NCBI RefSeq assembly: GCF_950295315.1
Contig: NC_080171.1
Location: 34,634,698-34,698,697 of the forward strand
Length of the DNA stretch: 64,000 bases
Direction of reading: 5' to 3'
Origin: Erinaceus europaeus
Lineage: Eukaryota; Chordata; Mammalia; Eulipotyphla; Erinaceidae
The number at the start of each line of letters is the position of its first letter. Position 1 is the first letter of the stretch. Below the pieces are notes generated by a model, which had not been told where the DNA came from, ran no database searches, and was given only the letters and a program-made list of their open reading frames with translations. Made by a program: the position numbers and the translations under genes. Shown here piece by piece: positions 20,163 to 31,009 of this stretch.

Positions 20163-21177
20163 CATCTGCTGTGCAACTCAGGCATCCAAGTTCGACATCC
20201 TCGAGGAAACACTCACGAAAGACATGTCTCTGATATCTGATTACTGTAAAAAATGGCGACTAATCCCTAGCACTGCAAAAACGGTATCATCTGTTTTCCA
20301 TCTACACCATGCCTCGGCCTCGCGTGAGCTTAATGTGCAGCTTGGTGATACAAGAATCCGGCATGAAGCCCAGCCAGTCTATCTTGGCGTTACTCTCGAT
20401 CGCACTCTGTCATTTCACAAACATCTCATAAAAACTGCAGCAAAGGTGGGCATGAGGAATAATATCATTGCAAGACTGGCCAGCTCCTCATGGGGTGCGA
20501 GCGCTTCCACACTACGATCATCATCTCTGGCATTATGCTATTCCACTGCAGAATACTGTGCCCCAGTTTGGTTCCGTAGCCCCCATGTCCACTTGGTCGA
20601 TTCCAAATTACACTCCTCCATGAGGATAATTTCTGGAACCATCCGTTCCACCCTGGTTCCATGGCTGCCAGTTCTTAGCAACATCGCCCCACCATATATT
20701 CGTCGGGATGCAGCATCATCTAAGTTCATTTCCCACATCTATGCTCGACCGGACCTGCCAATATATGCGGATATCTTCGCCCACCCTGTCCAACGCTTGA
20801 CGTCTCGTCACCCAATCTGGTCCCCTACACCTGCACTGAACTTCTCTGTTCCAGTCTCTTGGAAACAGAGTTGGCAGTCAGCTGAGGTAAAGAACAAACA
20901 CCTCATCACAGACCCCTCCAAGCGTCAACCCGGCTTTGACCTAGCACGTTATGATAGGGCCCTCCTCAGTCGCTATCGAACAGGCCATGGCCTGTGTGCT
21001 GCTATGTTCCATCGCTGAGGAGCCACAGACGACCCGAACTGCCCCTGCGGCTACAGACAGACTATGACCCACATAGTCAACGACTGCCACCTCTCCAGAT
21101 TCAAAGGAGGTCTCGAAACTTTACATCAGGCTCAACCTGACGCTGTTGACTGGCTATGGAAGAAGGGCAAACACTAG
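20158..21177 (+). pseudogene. Reverse transcriptase C motif, thumb and C-terminal zinc-knuckle-like region
   Basis: Resumes at the catalytic Asp-Asp in the +1 frame and stays open to TGA 21,016. Beyond that TGA the frame continues 52 codons to TAG 21,175. The section after 21,018 holds CPCGYRQTMTHIVNDC, a CxC-x7-H-x4-C motif typical of the C terminus of jockey/CR1-type LINEs. Further landmarks are WRLIPSTAKTVSSVF, YLGVTLDRTLSFHKH and RYRTGHGLCAAMFHR. The TGA replaces a codon in the segment where relatives usually have an aromatic residue after the His-Arg/Lys, as I recall, so a point nonsense is likely. Confidence 0.88.
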
Positions 21178-21189
21178 AAGAAGAAGAAG
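21178..21189 (+). repeat. (AAG)n 3' tail of the LINE
   Basis: Four AAG units follow the TAG stop without any intervening 3' UTR and run to the right target duplication. Such short microsatellite tails, rather than poly(A), are typical of RTE-, CR1- and jockey-like LINEs and unlike the L1 copies in this window. Confidence 0.85.
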
Positions 21190-21199
21190 AATTGTGCTT
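21190..21199. repeat. 10-bp target duplication, right copy
   Basis: AATTGTGCTT, identical to 18,098-18,107. The first A is also compatible with the AAG tail. Confidence 0.9.
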
Positions 21200-23100
21200 A
21201 CAATCTATAAAATGAAAAAAAAGAAAGAAATGAAACACAAAGGGGAGAATAAAAGGATCATGCATAATTTTACTTCTACTTTCATTTCCTAGGAAATTTT
21301 TTGAGTTATTTGCTCTTCTATTCATGCAATAAAGTTAATTAAGTGAATATTCTAATGATTTTATTAAATATAAAAATAATAACTGGTCATACAAAACTAT
21401 ATTAACATTACACCAATGTAATATAAAATTACAATCATTAAAGCCTTATACCTATACCTAAATTTAAAGAAATATTTAAAATGTGACTACATGTAGAAGA
21501 GATGAAGAAATCAGATTTTAAGAATGAGAAGACATGGATGGAGTGGGTAGAGTGTTAGAATTTCAGACATAAATATAGGATAATTTTCTAGTGTATGGAA
21601 GGTGACAGCAGAATGGGTAATTTAGAAGGTGTTTATGTTAGTCTTGGAATGTTGTCAGAGAGACAAATACATATCCACACTCAGACTCATATATATTCTT
21701 CCCTGGACCTGAGTGGGTGGTAGTAAGGAAATACTGTGTTACTGAGAATAAACCACAAAGAATTTCATCACTGATGAATAATTGAGAGTGACTTTCCTCT
21801 CAACAATGCACAATCTGTTAAGAGTCCCTAACTTTCAAAGAGACCAGTGTTACTGAACATGGTGAAGAATTTTCTCATGTACTGAAGGATATCTTTTCTT
21901 TTCTCTAGGTTACAATTTTAGAACTGTAAGGAATCTCAGAAATTTTTTATATTACATCATTTAATACAAGAAGATATTAAAATGCAGGGAGGGAAAATGA
22001 CTTACTGAGGGTCATTAAACTTTTCTAATAGTGGTCAAGAATTCTTGACCTTAAATTCCAGCCTACTGCTTGTCTCAGTGTAGGATAAAATTTAATTAGT
22101 AAACACTTGCTCAGGATTTTCTGTCTTTAGAAAGATATTTAAATGTAAAGATAATAATGAAATTTATTATAAAGTCTCTGTACTCAAGGCATGTGTGAAG
22201 CAATTTGGAAATAGAGCTATACAATATAAAACTAGTAATGTGAATTAGATTGAGAGCAGTAACAGATACCAGAAGAAAGATTATTGGATTAGAACCAATG
22301 TAAAAGATATTTTGAAGACTATAAATATTAGAATTAAATGAAAACAGTTTGGGGTTGAAATAGAACTGCCTTTGGAAATACTTATCACAATGTATATATC
22401 TCAGTTTTCAAGATGCTATGTTGCTGAGGTTATAATTATTAGAGGATGTAGTTTGCAAACTTTATATTATCAATATTTTACTAATACTTTTATGCAATTG
22501 GCAGATACTCCATATTTACTGTGTAATACATTATTTAAATCTTTTTTACTTTTCTAACATTTTCTAGACTTTCCTTAGTTTGTTTTTATGTAAGAGCTAT
22601 TCCATCAATATTTCCTTTCTAAACTTTTGCTTCATTCAATACTATGTTATAAGCACACAAATTTTACTGAATTTCATATTTTCATGAATTAAAGAAGTTA
22701 CTGACCCCAGATTTCCTGAAGCTCGTTCTTAGAAGTCCTACTGATTGTTATCTTTGCATTTGTGTCTTCAAAATATGTTATTTATATGTCAGTTACCTTT
22801 CTTTGACTAGTGATATTATGAGGCTTGTTTTTGAGGCTTTGTCCCATTACTATAAGGATCTTACTTTAGGGCAAAGTCTGGATATGTCAGAGATTTTACT
22901 GGCCCACAGGCAGTAGAGGGGTGTGACACTTACCACACATGAACACCCATAATTCTGATGTCTGGCTGCTGCTCTAAGAGTGTGGAGATTGTTCATGTGA
23001 TAATTAGAATAAACTCAAAATCTTATGACATCAAACGAATGTAACTGATGTAATGACACTTGGACAATGACAGTTCTTTTCCCCTCTGATATCTGGGCTT
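21200..23100. other. Unassigned AT-rich sequence
   Basis: No exon-like frame, no SINE or L1 landmark recognised. The element upstream split what was continuous AT-rich DNA. Confidence 0.5.
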
Positions 23101-23103
23101 TAT

Positions 23104-23585
23104 TTTTATTTTTTAAATTTTACTTTATAAGTGATTTAATAATGATTGACAAGATTGTGGGACAAGAGGAGTACAATTCCATATAATTCCCACCACCATA
23201 TTCCATACCTTCCACTGGAAGCTTCTCTATTCTTTATCCCTCTGGGTATATGGACCAAAAATTTTCATGGGTTGCAGAAGGTGGGAGGTCTGCCATCTAT
23301 AATTGCTTTTCTGCTGGACATGAGTGTTCACAGGTCAATCCATACCCCCAGCCTGTTTGTCTTTCCCTAGTGGGGTAGGGCTCTGGCGAGGTGGGATTCC
23401 AGGACACATTGGTGAGGTTGTCTGCCCCAGAAATTCAGATTGGCATCACGGTAGCATCTACAACTTGGTGACTGAAAGGCATTGAGATACAAAGCAGAAC
23501 AAATTGTTTAATAACCAGGAACCCAAAGGTAAGAGTATAGCATATGAAATTTGGGGTCTTCATGTTGGAAGAAGGTAGGCACTTT
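23104..23585 (-). mobile_element. L1 3' UTR fragment, antisense
   Basis: TTTTATTTTTTAAATTTTAC, then AGTGATTTAATAATGATTG, GTACAATTCCATATAATTCC, TTGCTTTTCTGCTGGACATG, CAGGACACATTGGTGAGG and TTGAGATACAAAGCAG, in the same order as 37,110-37,930. Truncated near 23,585. Confidence 0.8.
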
Positions 23586-23589
23586 TAAG

Positions 23590-24474
23590 GACACTATCGC
23601 TGATGTTTTCCCCCTTATAAATGTATTCTGATCTTTATGTGATGTTATTTATGTCTTAACATTTACTACTGATGCATATTTTAGTTAAAAAACATCTTGA
23701 ATCTTTTTCATGCCTTTTTGATGTTACACACAATTTTACAAATAAATACTCCTAGAAGCTTAGGTTGGGCATACACACACTGGACAGTGTCCCAGCTTAG
23801 GCCATGCTGAGTGTCCCACCTGATCTGTTCTGACCAACAGTATGGCAACTGGCCATGGTTATTGTCTTTCCACAATGGGATGCATCTAATCTCAGGGCTC
23901 TGGCAACTGGCTAAGCTTCTCCACCTGTTTCTCTGTATTCATCCTTTCCTTTTTTTGTAACTACTTTCTTAATATTAAATGCTCTCAGTTCACATGACAA
24001 TCTTTATTTTTCTCTCTACTTGAAACGAATGTGCTCACTTTATCTGCTCAAGTTTTTGCTATGAAGTTTTTTCTCTTTCTGCAAGTGGGAACCCAAGACT
24101 TGAACCAGGGTTGTTAGCATTGTAACATACATCGTTTACCAGGTGTGCCAGTCATCAAACCATTAAGTAATTTTCTAATACCAGCTCTCCCACACATCTT
24201 CATCCAAATTGTTTTAGGTGAGCATTTCTTTGTTTACTTTGCTGTACTCGTAGTTCCTTACTTGTACTTAAATACTGCTTTTCATTGATGATCACTTAAA
24301 ATCTACACTCATGTAAATCTTTCTGCATTTCTCCCCTTTTCCATGCTTGACATATAATGGTTTTTCTTTAGTCAGAATAATTAGTCCCTAGGAGTATTTG
24401 AGCCAGGACCTGAGTCACACACGTGATGAAGCAGGCACACTATCCAGGTGTACTTTGACAGGCTTCCAGAATGA
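23590..24474. other. Mostly unassigned, with SINE remnants
   Basis: Two possible old SINE relics: 24,075-24,160 (GACTTGAACCAGGGTTG, CCAGGTGTGCCAG, complement of the main-family head) and, less certainly, 24,395-24,470 (GAGCCAGGACCTGAGTC). The rest is unassigned. Confidence 0.4.
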
Positions 24475-24943
24475 ACCATATGTTAGACTGCAAGATAACT
24501 TTCAATACATTTTAAAAGATAAACCTCAAAAAATGTCATCTTTGACCACAATGGGTAACATAAATATAAATAACTAGAAAATCCACATGTTTGTAGAAAT
24601 TAAATAATGTACTTAAACAACCAGATTAAAAAAGGTACCAAGGGAAAATCAGTAAGTGTTTAGAGATGAATAAGAATGAAAACATGGCTTACCTAACTTA
24701 TGGTACACAGTAAATAAATTAATGACTATAAGTTCTTATATTAAAAATATAAGCTCTCAAATTAACATGCTAACTTTATAGATTGAGAAGCTAGAAGAAA
24801 AAGAGAATCAAACTATTTCCAGACTAGTAGAAATGATGATCTAATTAAGAGTGGAGCAGAGATAAATGAAACAGAATAGAAAAAAACAATATTCAGTGAC
24901 AGCGAGTGCTCCCTCTTTAAAAGACATATAAGGAATCACAATT

Positions 24944-25127
24944 TTTTAAAGGTTTTTTAAAATATTTTTTAAATTTATTTTCCCTTTTGTTTCCCTTGTT
25001 GTTTAACATTGTTGTGGTTTTTGATGTCATTGTTGTTGGATAGAACAGAGAGAAATGGAGAGAGGAGGGAAAGACAGAGAGGGGGAGAGAAAGACAGACA
25101 CCAGCAGACCTGCTTCACTGCTGTGAA
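24944..25127 (-). mobile_element. SINE lacking its tRNA head
   Basis: Has the 3' tail complement and body (TTGGATAGAACAGAGAGAAA, GCAGACCTGCTTCACTGC) but stops at GTGAAGG, before the head region. TCACAATT flanks both sides (about 24,936 and 25,131), so this may be a 5'-truncated insertion. Confidence 0.7.
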
Positions 25128-25203
25128 GGATTCACAATTATCTAGCTAGGTGGCCTAAGAAAAATAGCTGAGAAAGCTCAAATTACTAAAATCAGGAATA
25201 ATT

Positions 25204-25437
25204 TGGGGCCAGGCAGTATCATGCTTGGTTAAGTGTACACATTATAGTGTGCACATTATATGTGCAAGGACACGGGTTCAAGCCTCTGGTCCCTTCCTAA
25301 AGGTGGAAAACTTCATGAATGGCGAAGCAGGGCTGCAGGTGTTTCTCTGTCTCTCTCACCCTCTCTATCTCCCCTTCTCCTCTCAATTTATCTGTCTCTA
25401 TCCAATAATGAATAAATAAAATAAAAGCATATTTATA
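25204..25437 (+). mobile_element. tRNA-derived SINE, sense orientation
   Basis: Head GGGGCCAGGCAGTATCATGC, GGTTAAGTG, B box GGTTCAAGCC, then GAAGCAGGGCTGCAGGTG, CTATCCAATAATGAATAAAT and an A-rich tail. A short AATAATTT duplication is possible on both sides. About 20 bp near 25,240-25,260 is locally repeated. Confidence 0.8.
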
Positions 25438-25531
25438 AAATAAATAATTTTAGGGACACTAATGACAATTCTACAAAAGTAGAAGGGCTTGTAATAGAGC
25501 ACTATAAACAAGTTTATGAAAATTTGGTCAT

Positions 25532-25669
25532 GGACAGAGGGTAAATAGCATAATGGTTATGCAAACAAACTCTCATTCCTGAGGCTTCAAAGTCCCCCCC
25601 CCCCCTCCCCGCACCACCATAAGCCAGAGCTGAACAGTGCTCTGGTTAAAAAATTAAAAAAAGAAAAAA
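25532..25669 (+). mobile_element. Second-family SINE, sense orientation
   Basis: ATAATGGTTATGCAAACAAA, CCTGAGGCTTCAAAGTCC, a 12-base C run, ACCACCATAAGCCAGAGC and GAACAGTGCTCTGG, then A-rich tail. A 14-bp duplication GAAAATTTGGTCAT (25,518-25,531 and 25,670-25,683) proves insertion into the L1 ORF2 fragment and gives exact ends for this family. Confidence 0.88.
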
Positions 25670-26246
25670 GAAAATTTGGTCATAAGAACAATTTGGATAA
25701 TTTATACAAAATGAGCAAATTCTTAGAAACAAAAAACCTACCCAAACTAAATAATTAAGGAATAGAAGATTTGAATAAACTATAATCAGTTGTCAGAAAA
25801 ACCTCCAGGCAAAGAGACTCTTTGAGATTGATGACTTAATTGGTGAATTGCACCACAAAATGTGAACAACTCATACCCAGCCTTCACAATCTTGCAATCA
25901 ATTGAAAAGAGGCTTGACAATTTCTTGACTTCTTGACTATTTCTATGAGGCCATTATTATCTAGATGTAAAAGTTACAAATAGACAAGGCTAGCAAAGTA
26001 AACTACACAACAATTTTCTGTTATTAACACTGATGCAAAAACTCTCAACAAAATACTAGCAAAATTAATTCAGTAGCATATGAAGAGGATTATGTACCAT
26101 GACCAAGTGGAATTTATTTTTGAAATGCAAGAATGGTTCAACATATGAAAGTATCAATGTAATATACCACATTAGCATAAAAATAAACCTACACCATCAA
26201 CTCAACTAACACAGAGAAACTGACAAAATCCAACTTTTTAATGATA

Positions 26247-26545
26247 AAAAGAGAGAGGCAGACTGGGGGTATGGACCGACCAGTCAACGCCCATGTTCAG
26301 CGGGGAAGCAATTACAGAAGCCAGACCTTCTACCTTCTGCAACCCTCAATGACCCTGGGTCCATGCTCCCAGAGGGATAGAGAATGGGAAAGCTACCATG
26401 GGAGGGGGTGGGTTATGGGGATTGGGTGTTGAGAATTGTGTGGAGTTGTACCCCTTCTACCTTATGCTTTTGTTCACTAATCCTTTCTTAAATAAAAAAT
26501 TTAAAAAAATAAAAAATAAAAAATAAAAAAAAAATAAAAAAAAAA
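26247..26545 (+). mobile_element. Young L1 3' end, sense orientation
   Basis: Sense equivalent of 14,916-15,175: GGGGAAGCAATTACAGAAGC, CCTGGGTCCATGCTCCCAG, GGAGTTGTACCCCTTCTACC and TTTCTTAAATAAAAAATTT, then a long A-rich tail. It gives the true L1 3' end: AATAAA followed by poly(A). Strongly 5'-truncated. Confidence 0.85.
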
Positions 26546-27681
26546 CACTTAAAATGAGGAGTATCAGGGAACTTTCATGTAACATGAAACACCTACTGTG
26601 ATGTGAGCACACTGTTCAATAGGTATACTCTGAAATATTTCCTCTAAGATTTTACAAAAAGCTATTAGCAGTAGTAAATGACTTCATCAAAGTAGCAGGA
26701 TATTATCGACACACAGAAGCTTGTTACATTTCTACTCACTAATAGTGAACAATCTGAACAATTGTGGAAACAGTTCCTTATAATTGCATCATAAAGAACA
26801 TAATACTTTGAATTTGACTTAACCATGGAGGTACAAGACTTAATATAAACTATATAGTAATGTTGAAAGATAGAAGACAAAAAAAGTGAAAACATAACTC
26901 ATGCATTGGGGTACTTTATCACATGGTTCATGGATTAAAAGACTTCGTATTGTTTAAGACTTAAAATCTCAAGAGCATTTTTAATCATCTAAAGACTCAG
27001 TGGGACCCCAACCCCCCTACTCCCTCCCCCCACCTTCTTTTGCATAAACATAAAAGCCATCCTAAAATTTGTGAAATCTCTGGTGACCTAAAGACTCAGA
27101 TTATACTGAAGAGAACAAAACTGGGAGACCACAGTTATCAATTTTGAAATTTACTACAAAGCTACAGTAGCTAAAACAGTCTAGTAGTGGCATAACTTTA
27201 GACATATAACCAATGGAATAAAATAGCTGAGAAATAGATCTTTGAATATATGATCAAATGATTTTAGGCAAGAGTGTTATTATCCCTCTATCTGGAAGGC
27301 TACTTCCTTCAATGTATGGTTGTAGAAAACTAGATATATACATGCAAAATAATGAAGTTTGAAGTAGAAGTATGTATGTTAGACCCATACTTGACATTTT
27401 ATCAAAATATTAACTATGAAATAAACATCTAAAACAATAAAATTCCTGGAAAAAATATAGGACAAAAACTTCCATCTTTTTGGGTATTTCAATAATCTCC
27501 TGTGTATAGCAACAAAGAAGTAAACAACAAGAAAAAAAGAATAAATTGGACTACATGAAAATTATATTTTTATGCATCAAAAGACTTCATTAATGGAGTA
27601 AAAATGGACTCAGAAAATTTAGAAACATTTTCAGATCATATATATTATAAGGAACTGATGTATAAAATACATCTTTCTTTT

Positions 27682-27796
27682 CTTTTTTTTTTTTGCCTCC
27701 AGGGTTATCATTGGGGCTTGGTGCCTGCACTACGAATTCACTGCTCATGGATGCCGTTTTTTTCCCCTCTATTTTTGTTGCCCTTGTTGACCTCAG
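27682..27796 (-). mobile_element. SINE 3'-unit fragment
   Basis: T run, GCCTCCAGGGTTATCATTGG, CTTGGTGCCTGCACTACG and GTTGCCCTTGTTGACC. Only the 3' third of a long-form SINE is present. Confidence 0.65.
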
Positions 27797-27807
27797 AGAG
27801 TTTCTTA

Positions 27808-28088
27808 TTTTTTTTAAATTTTTTTATTATTTATTCCCTTTTGTTGTCCTTGTTTTTTTATTGTTGTTGTTATTGATGTCGTCATTGTAGCATAGGACAG
27901 AGAGAAGTGGAGAGACGAGGGGAAGACAGAGAGGGGGAGAGAAAGATAGACACCTACAGACCTGCTTCACTTCTTGTGAAGTGACTCCCCTGCAGGTGGG
28001 GAGTAGGGGGCTCGAACCAGGATCCTTATGCTGGTCCTTGCACTTCGCGCCACATACGCTTAACCCGCTGCACTACCACCTGACTCCC
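27808..28088 (-). mobile_element. tRNA-derived SINE
   Basis: Short-form copy with body CACCTACAGACCTGCTTCAC, GGGGGCTCGAACCAGGATCC (B box complement) and head complement GCGCCACATACGCTTAACCC. AGTTTCTTA occurs at both flanks (27,799-27,807 and 28,096-28,104), with a few extra bases on the right. Confidence 0.8.
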
Positions 28089-28570
28089 TTTGGAAAGTTT
28101 CTTAAACTAACACCTCCAAAACAACAGTCTTAGTGTAAACTGTGGTAAGGATATGATACTTCTTCATAGAAGATATATGTGTGATCAACAAGCATGTGTA
28201 AATATTCTTAACATAAGTAATCATAAGAGAAATGCAAATACAAACTACAAAAAGATACCATTTATTGCAGGGTGTCATAAAAATAGAAAATAACAAATAT
28301 TGGGAAGATGTAAAGACATTAGAATATTTGTGCACTGCTGGATGTAATATAAGATGATACAGATGCTGTGGAAAATAGTACAGTGGGTCCTAAAATAACT
28401 AAAAAATAGATTCATCATATGATTCAACAATTTGACTTTGCTTATATGTCCCCAAAGACTTGGAAATCTATTCTCAATAAAATATTATATACTAATGCTC
28501 AGAGCAGATTTATTCACAATAACTAAAGCAAGGAAACAATCCACGCGCCCAAGAATAGTATTCAAAGAAT

Positions 28571-28780
28571 AATAAAAAATACCCAATTATTTCTACTATC
28601 AGACCTTCGCTTCCAACCAAAGTCAATTGCTGATTTCTTTCCCATTCTTACCTAAGCACATCTTGGAGACACCTGAGACTCTATTTAGATTTTTGTGTCG
28701 AATTGTTCACCTCACTCTCTTCATTACCCACCTGCTGTGCATTACAATAAAGATGGCAGAAGCTACAAAAAAAAAAAGAT
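28571..28780 (+). pseudogene. Unidentified retrocopy with poly(A)
   Basis: Sequence without L1 or SINE features that ends CATTACAATAAAGATGGCAG, then AAGCTAC and a run of A. A polyadenylation signal about 15 nt before a genomic A run is the signature of a retrotransposed 3' end, either of a host mRNA or of an unrecognised element. No coding part is visible. Confidence 0.4.
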
Positions 28781-28789
28781 TGCATTAGG

Positions 28790-29995
28790 AAGTCTTTAAG
28801 TTGCACAAAAAGTCAGTGGTAGGAGCACATTATAAATTTGCTTTGTCTGTAAGCTTTTCACAGTAATGACAAAATTGACTCAGCCTGAACAATAATAACA
28901 AATGTCTCTTACTCAGATGAACCTTGTGTGGCATTTTCCTTACACATTGAAGCAGTTGCTTTCTCCTTGTACTCACAATTGACTCATCATTATTGTTTAG
29001 TTCCTGATGAACACTGATAAAATATTCAGTGGTGCCTGAAATTTTTATCTTTTTTTCTTAATGGAGTTCTGGAATGATGCTCTTTGAGTTTATGACTAAA
29101 GGTATTCTGTAATAAAAGTGTGTAAAAAATGGGTTAACAAAATGAAAGTGTCAATAAAAGTAGGCTTTATGATGACTTTTAAAGGATTCTTGCTGCTGAC
29201 CTGGCTTTTATTTCTTCTTTAAATATTAATTATTGATTTTCTGGTTTGAAGCTAAGCTATAAGTACCAATAAATAGGTTGTATAGCCACAGATTTCTGCT
29301 TTTTTTCACTAGAAAGCAAAAAAAAAAAAGATTCTACAACAACTCCCATCAGGAGTGTTGGTGTCTGTGTGCTAGTTCCTCCTATATGTGATATGTTGCT
29401 ACTTCTAGCTGAGTCTCCATGTCTTATTTTAATACATCATTGTGTAGAGAAGATGGTGAGGAAATGTGCCTGTGAAAAATAGTGGAGTATAAAAAGGGAA
29501 AAAAATAAAGAGCAAAGGCAGCACTTTCCATTCTAAATGTGATCCTGTGATCCTCCCCAATCCTATTTCCTCTCCTCACACATCCCAAGGAGGTAGTTGA
29601 ATGTGATAGAAATTATAAACTTTGGTGTGTATCCACTTTTGAACCTGCAACCTGAAAATAAATGATTTTTAGGATTATTCTTTCTAAAACCGAGGGTAAT
29701 ATCTACTTTTCAAGGATTTTATGAGACTTAGGTTAAAAAAAATGTGTGTAAAACCGAGCCCAGCTATTAGAACATGCATTTTTTGTTTTCATATAACATC
29801 TGACTTTGCCGTGGTTCCTCTGTTTTATATGTTTAACTACTTGTGTGTTTTCTGTGTGGCTAAACGGCATGCAATATTGAAAGCTACCCTACATACTTTT
29901 GGAAGATGTTGGGGTATGACAGTCATTAATGTATTGTTTGTCATATGGAAGCCAAAAGATTCCCACCTTCTGTACCCTATGAAGAATTTTGGTTC
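28790..29995. other. Unassigned sequence
   Basis: No exon-like frame. The part just before 30,000 may belong to the following L1 3' end but is not recognisable. Confidence 0.4.
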
Positions 29996-30182
29996 ATAAT
30001 ACAGATAGTTACAGATATAGTAGCCAACCCTTATCTGTGACATTGGGAGAATTATTTCAGTTTCGAATGGAGGAAATGGGGACACAAAACTCTAGTGGTG
30101 GGACTGAAATGGAACTATACAACCTTGTTATCTCATAATTTTGTCAATCAATAGTAAATCATTAATAAAATAAAAATATACA
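29996..30182 (+). mobile_element. L1 3' end, sense orientation
   Basis: ATAGTAGCCAACCCTTATC, GAATGGAGGAAATGGGGAC, CTAGTGGTGGGA, AATCATTAATAAAATAAAAA. Parallel to 42,440-42,600, where the same words occur in the same order. Confidence 0.65.
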
Positions 30183-30350
30183 ATAAGAATGTATGGCTTG
30201 TCAGTATCTAACCCACACTTCATTTTCTTAATTTGAGCAACTGGAGTTGGACTCAGCCAACACTTACTCTTTGCCAGTGTGTCAGTGCTGCATTCTGACA
30301 CTCATTTTTTGGTATGGCATATATCTGTATATATTTATACATCTATATAT

Positions 30351-30705
30351 TTTTTAATTGCCACCAGCGTTATCACTGGGGTTCAGTGCTGGCATTAAAA
30401 TCTTCTGCTCCTGTCAGCCATTTTTACCTTTTTTTTTTTTCTTTCTATTTTTATTAGATAGGACAGAGATAAATGGAGAGAGGAGGGGGAGGCAGAGAGG
30501 GAGAAAGACAGTTGTAGACCTGCTTCACCACTAGTGAAGTGTTTCTCCTGTAGGTGGAGAATGGAGCTCAAACCTTGGTTTCTTTTTTTTTTTTTTTTTT
30601 TTTTGAGGGAGGGGAGGAAGGGTGAGGGCAGCTGGGCATGCTAATGGTTTACAATATAGTCCTTAACATGTGTGCTCAACCACGTGCGCCACAACTCAAC
30701 CCCCT
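30351..30705 (-). mobile_element. SINE interrupted by an L1 3' fragment
   Basis: Left part: GCCACCAGCGTTATCACTGG, TTAGATAGGACAGAGATAAA, GTAGGTGGAGAATGGAGCTC. Right end: GTGCTCAACCACGTGCGCCA. Between them, a T run and GAGGGAGGGGAGGAAGGG (30,580-30,670) look like the 3' end of a second antisense L1 type. Confidence 0.55.
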
Positions 30706-30990
30706 ACAATATAGTCTTTAATACATAGGCACAACCTCTCATCTCCCCTTGATTGGTGCCTAGGAGACACAAAAGAATCCCAATGTCCTTGCATCCTGTC
30801 TTTTTCTCTCCTTCCCCGGAGTCCTTTGCTTTGGTGCAATACGCCACTCCCGGTCTAAGTTTTCATCTTAAGTTTTCCCTTACTTTGTTCTTAAGTTCCA
30901 TCTCTAAGTGAGATCATTTAATATTTGTCTTATTCTTTCTTACTTGTCTCACTCAACATGATGCCTTTGAATTCTGACCATGATATTGCA
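30706..30990 (-). mobile_element. L1 3' UTR, second type, antisense
   Basis: CTACAATATAGTCTTTAATAC, CTTTGCTTTGGTGCAATACG, AAGTGAGATCATTTAATATT and CTCACTCAACATGATGCC. The last two are complement landmarks of the 3' end of L1 ORF2. A related start is present at 59,125. Confidence 0.55.
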
Positions 30991-31009
30991 AAGAAAATGA
31001 CCACAGTGG

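Larger units (their letters stand above)
18108..21189 (+). mobile_element. Near-complete non-LTR retrotransposon, jockey-like EN/RT
   Basis: A 3,082-bp insertion between perfect 10-bp duplications (AATTGTGCTT). From 5' to 3': a 93-bp leader that folds as an HDV-like ribozyme, one EN-RT polyprotein frame from ATG 18,201 to TAG 21,175, and an (AAG)n tail of about 12 bases immediately after the stop. There is no separate ORF1 and essentially no 3' UTR. Three obvious lesions break the frame (TAG at 19,263, a 4-bp insertion near 20,154, TGA at 21,016). The element is clearly richer in GC and CpG than its flanks. Its length and layout resemble compact single-ORF LINEs such as RTE, but the RT (DLTAAYDMVW, GLPQGS) and the C-terminal CxC-x7-H-x4-C motif look jockey-like. 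I recall related proteins mainly from invertebrates. The clade is not assigned. Confidence 0.92.
24480..28565 (+). pseudogene. Old L1 ORF2, sense, split by later insertions
   Basis: Sense L1 ORF2 nucleotide landmarks run in order: GACCACAATGGGTAACAT, GCAGAGATAAATGAAACAG (24,855), ATGCAAAAACTCTCAACAAA (26,033), TTCAACATATGAAAGTATCA, TCAAAGTAGCAGGATATTAT (26,688), TGTGGAAAATAGTACAGTGG (28,368), and TTATTCACAATAACTAAAGC (28,510). Frames contain many stops. Later insertions are SINEs at 24,944, 25,204, 25,532, 27,682 and 27,808 and an L1 3' end at 26,247. The parent L1 is an old L1M-like copy; I cannot give a subfamily. Confidence 0.8.

Noticed and set aside
20465..20738. Minus-strand frames inside the LINE
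   Set aside because: Shadows of the RT coding strand.
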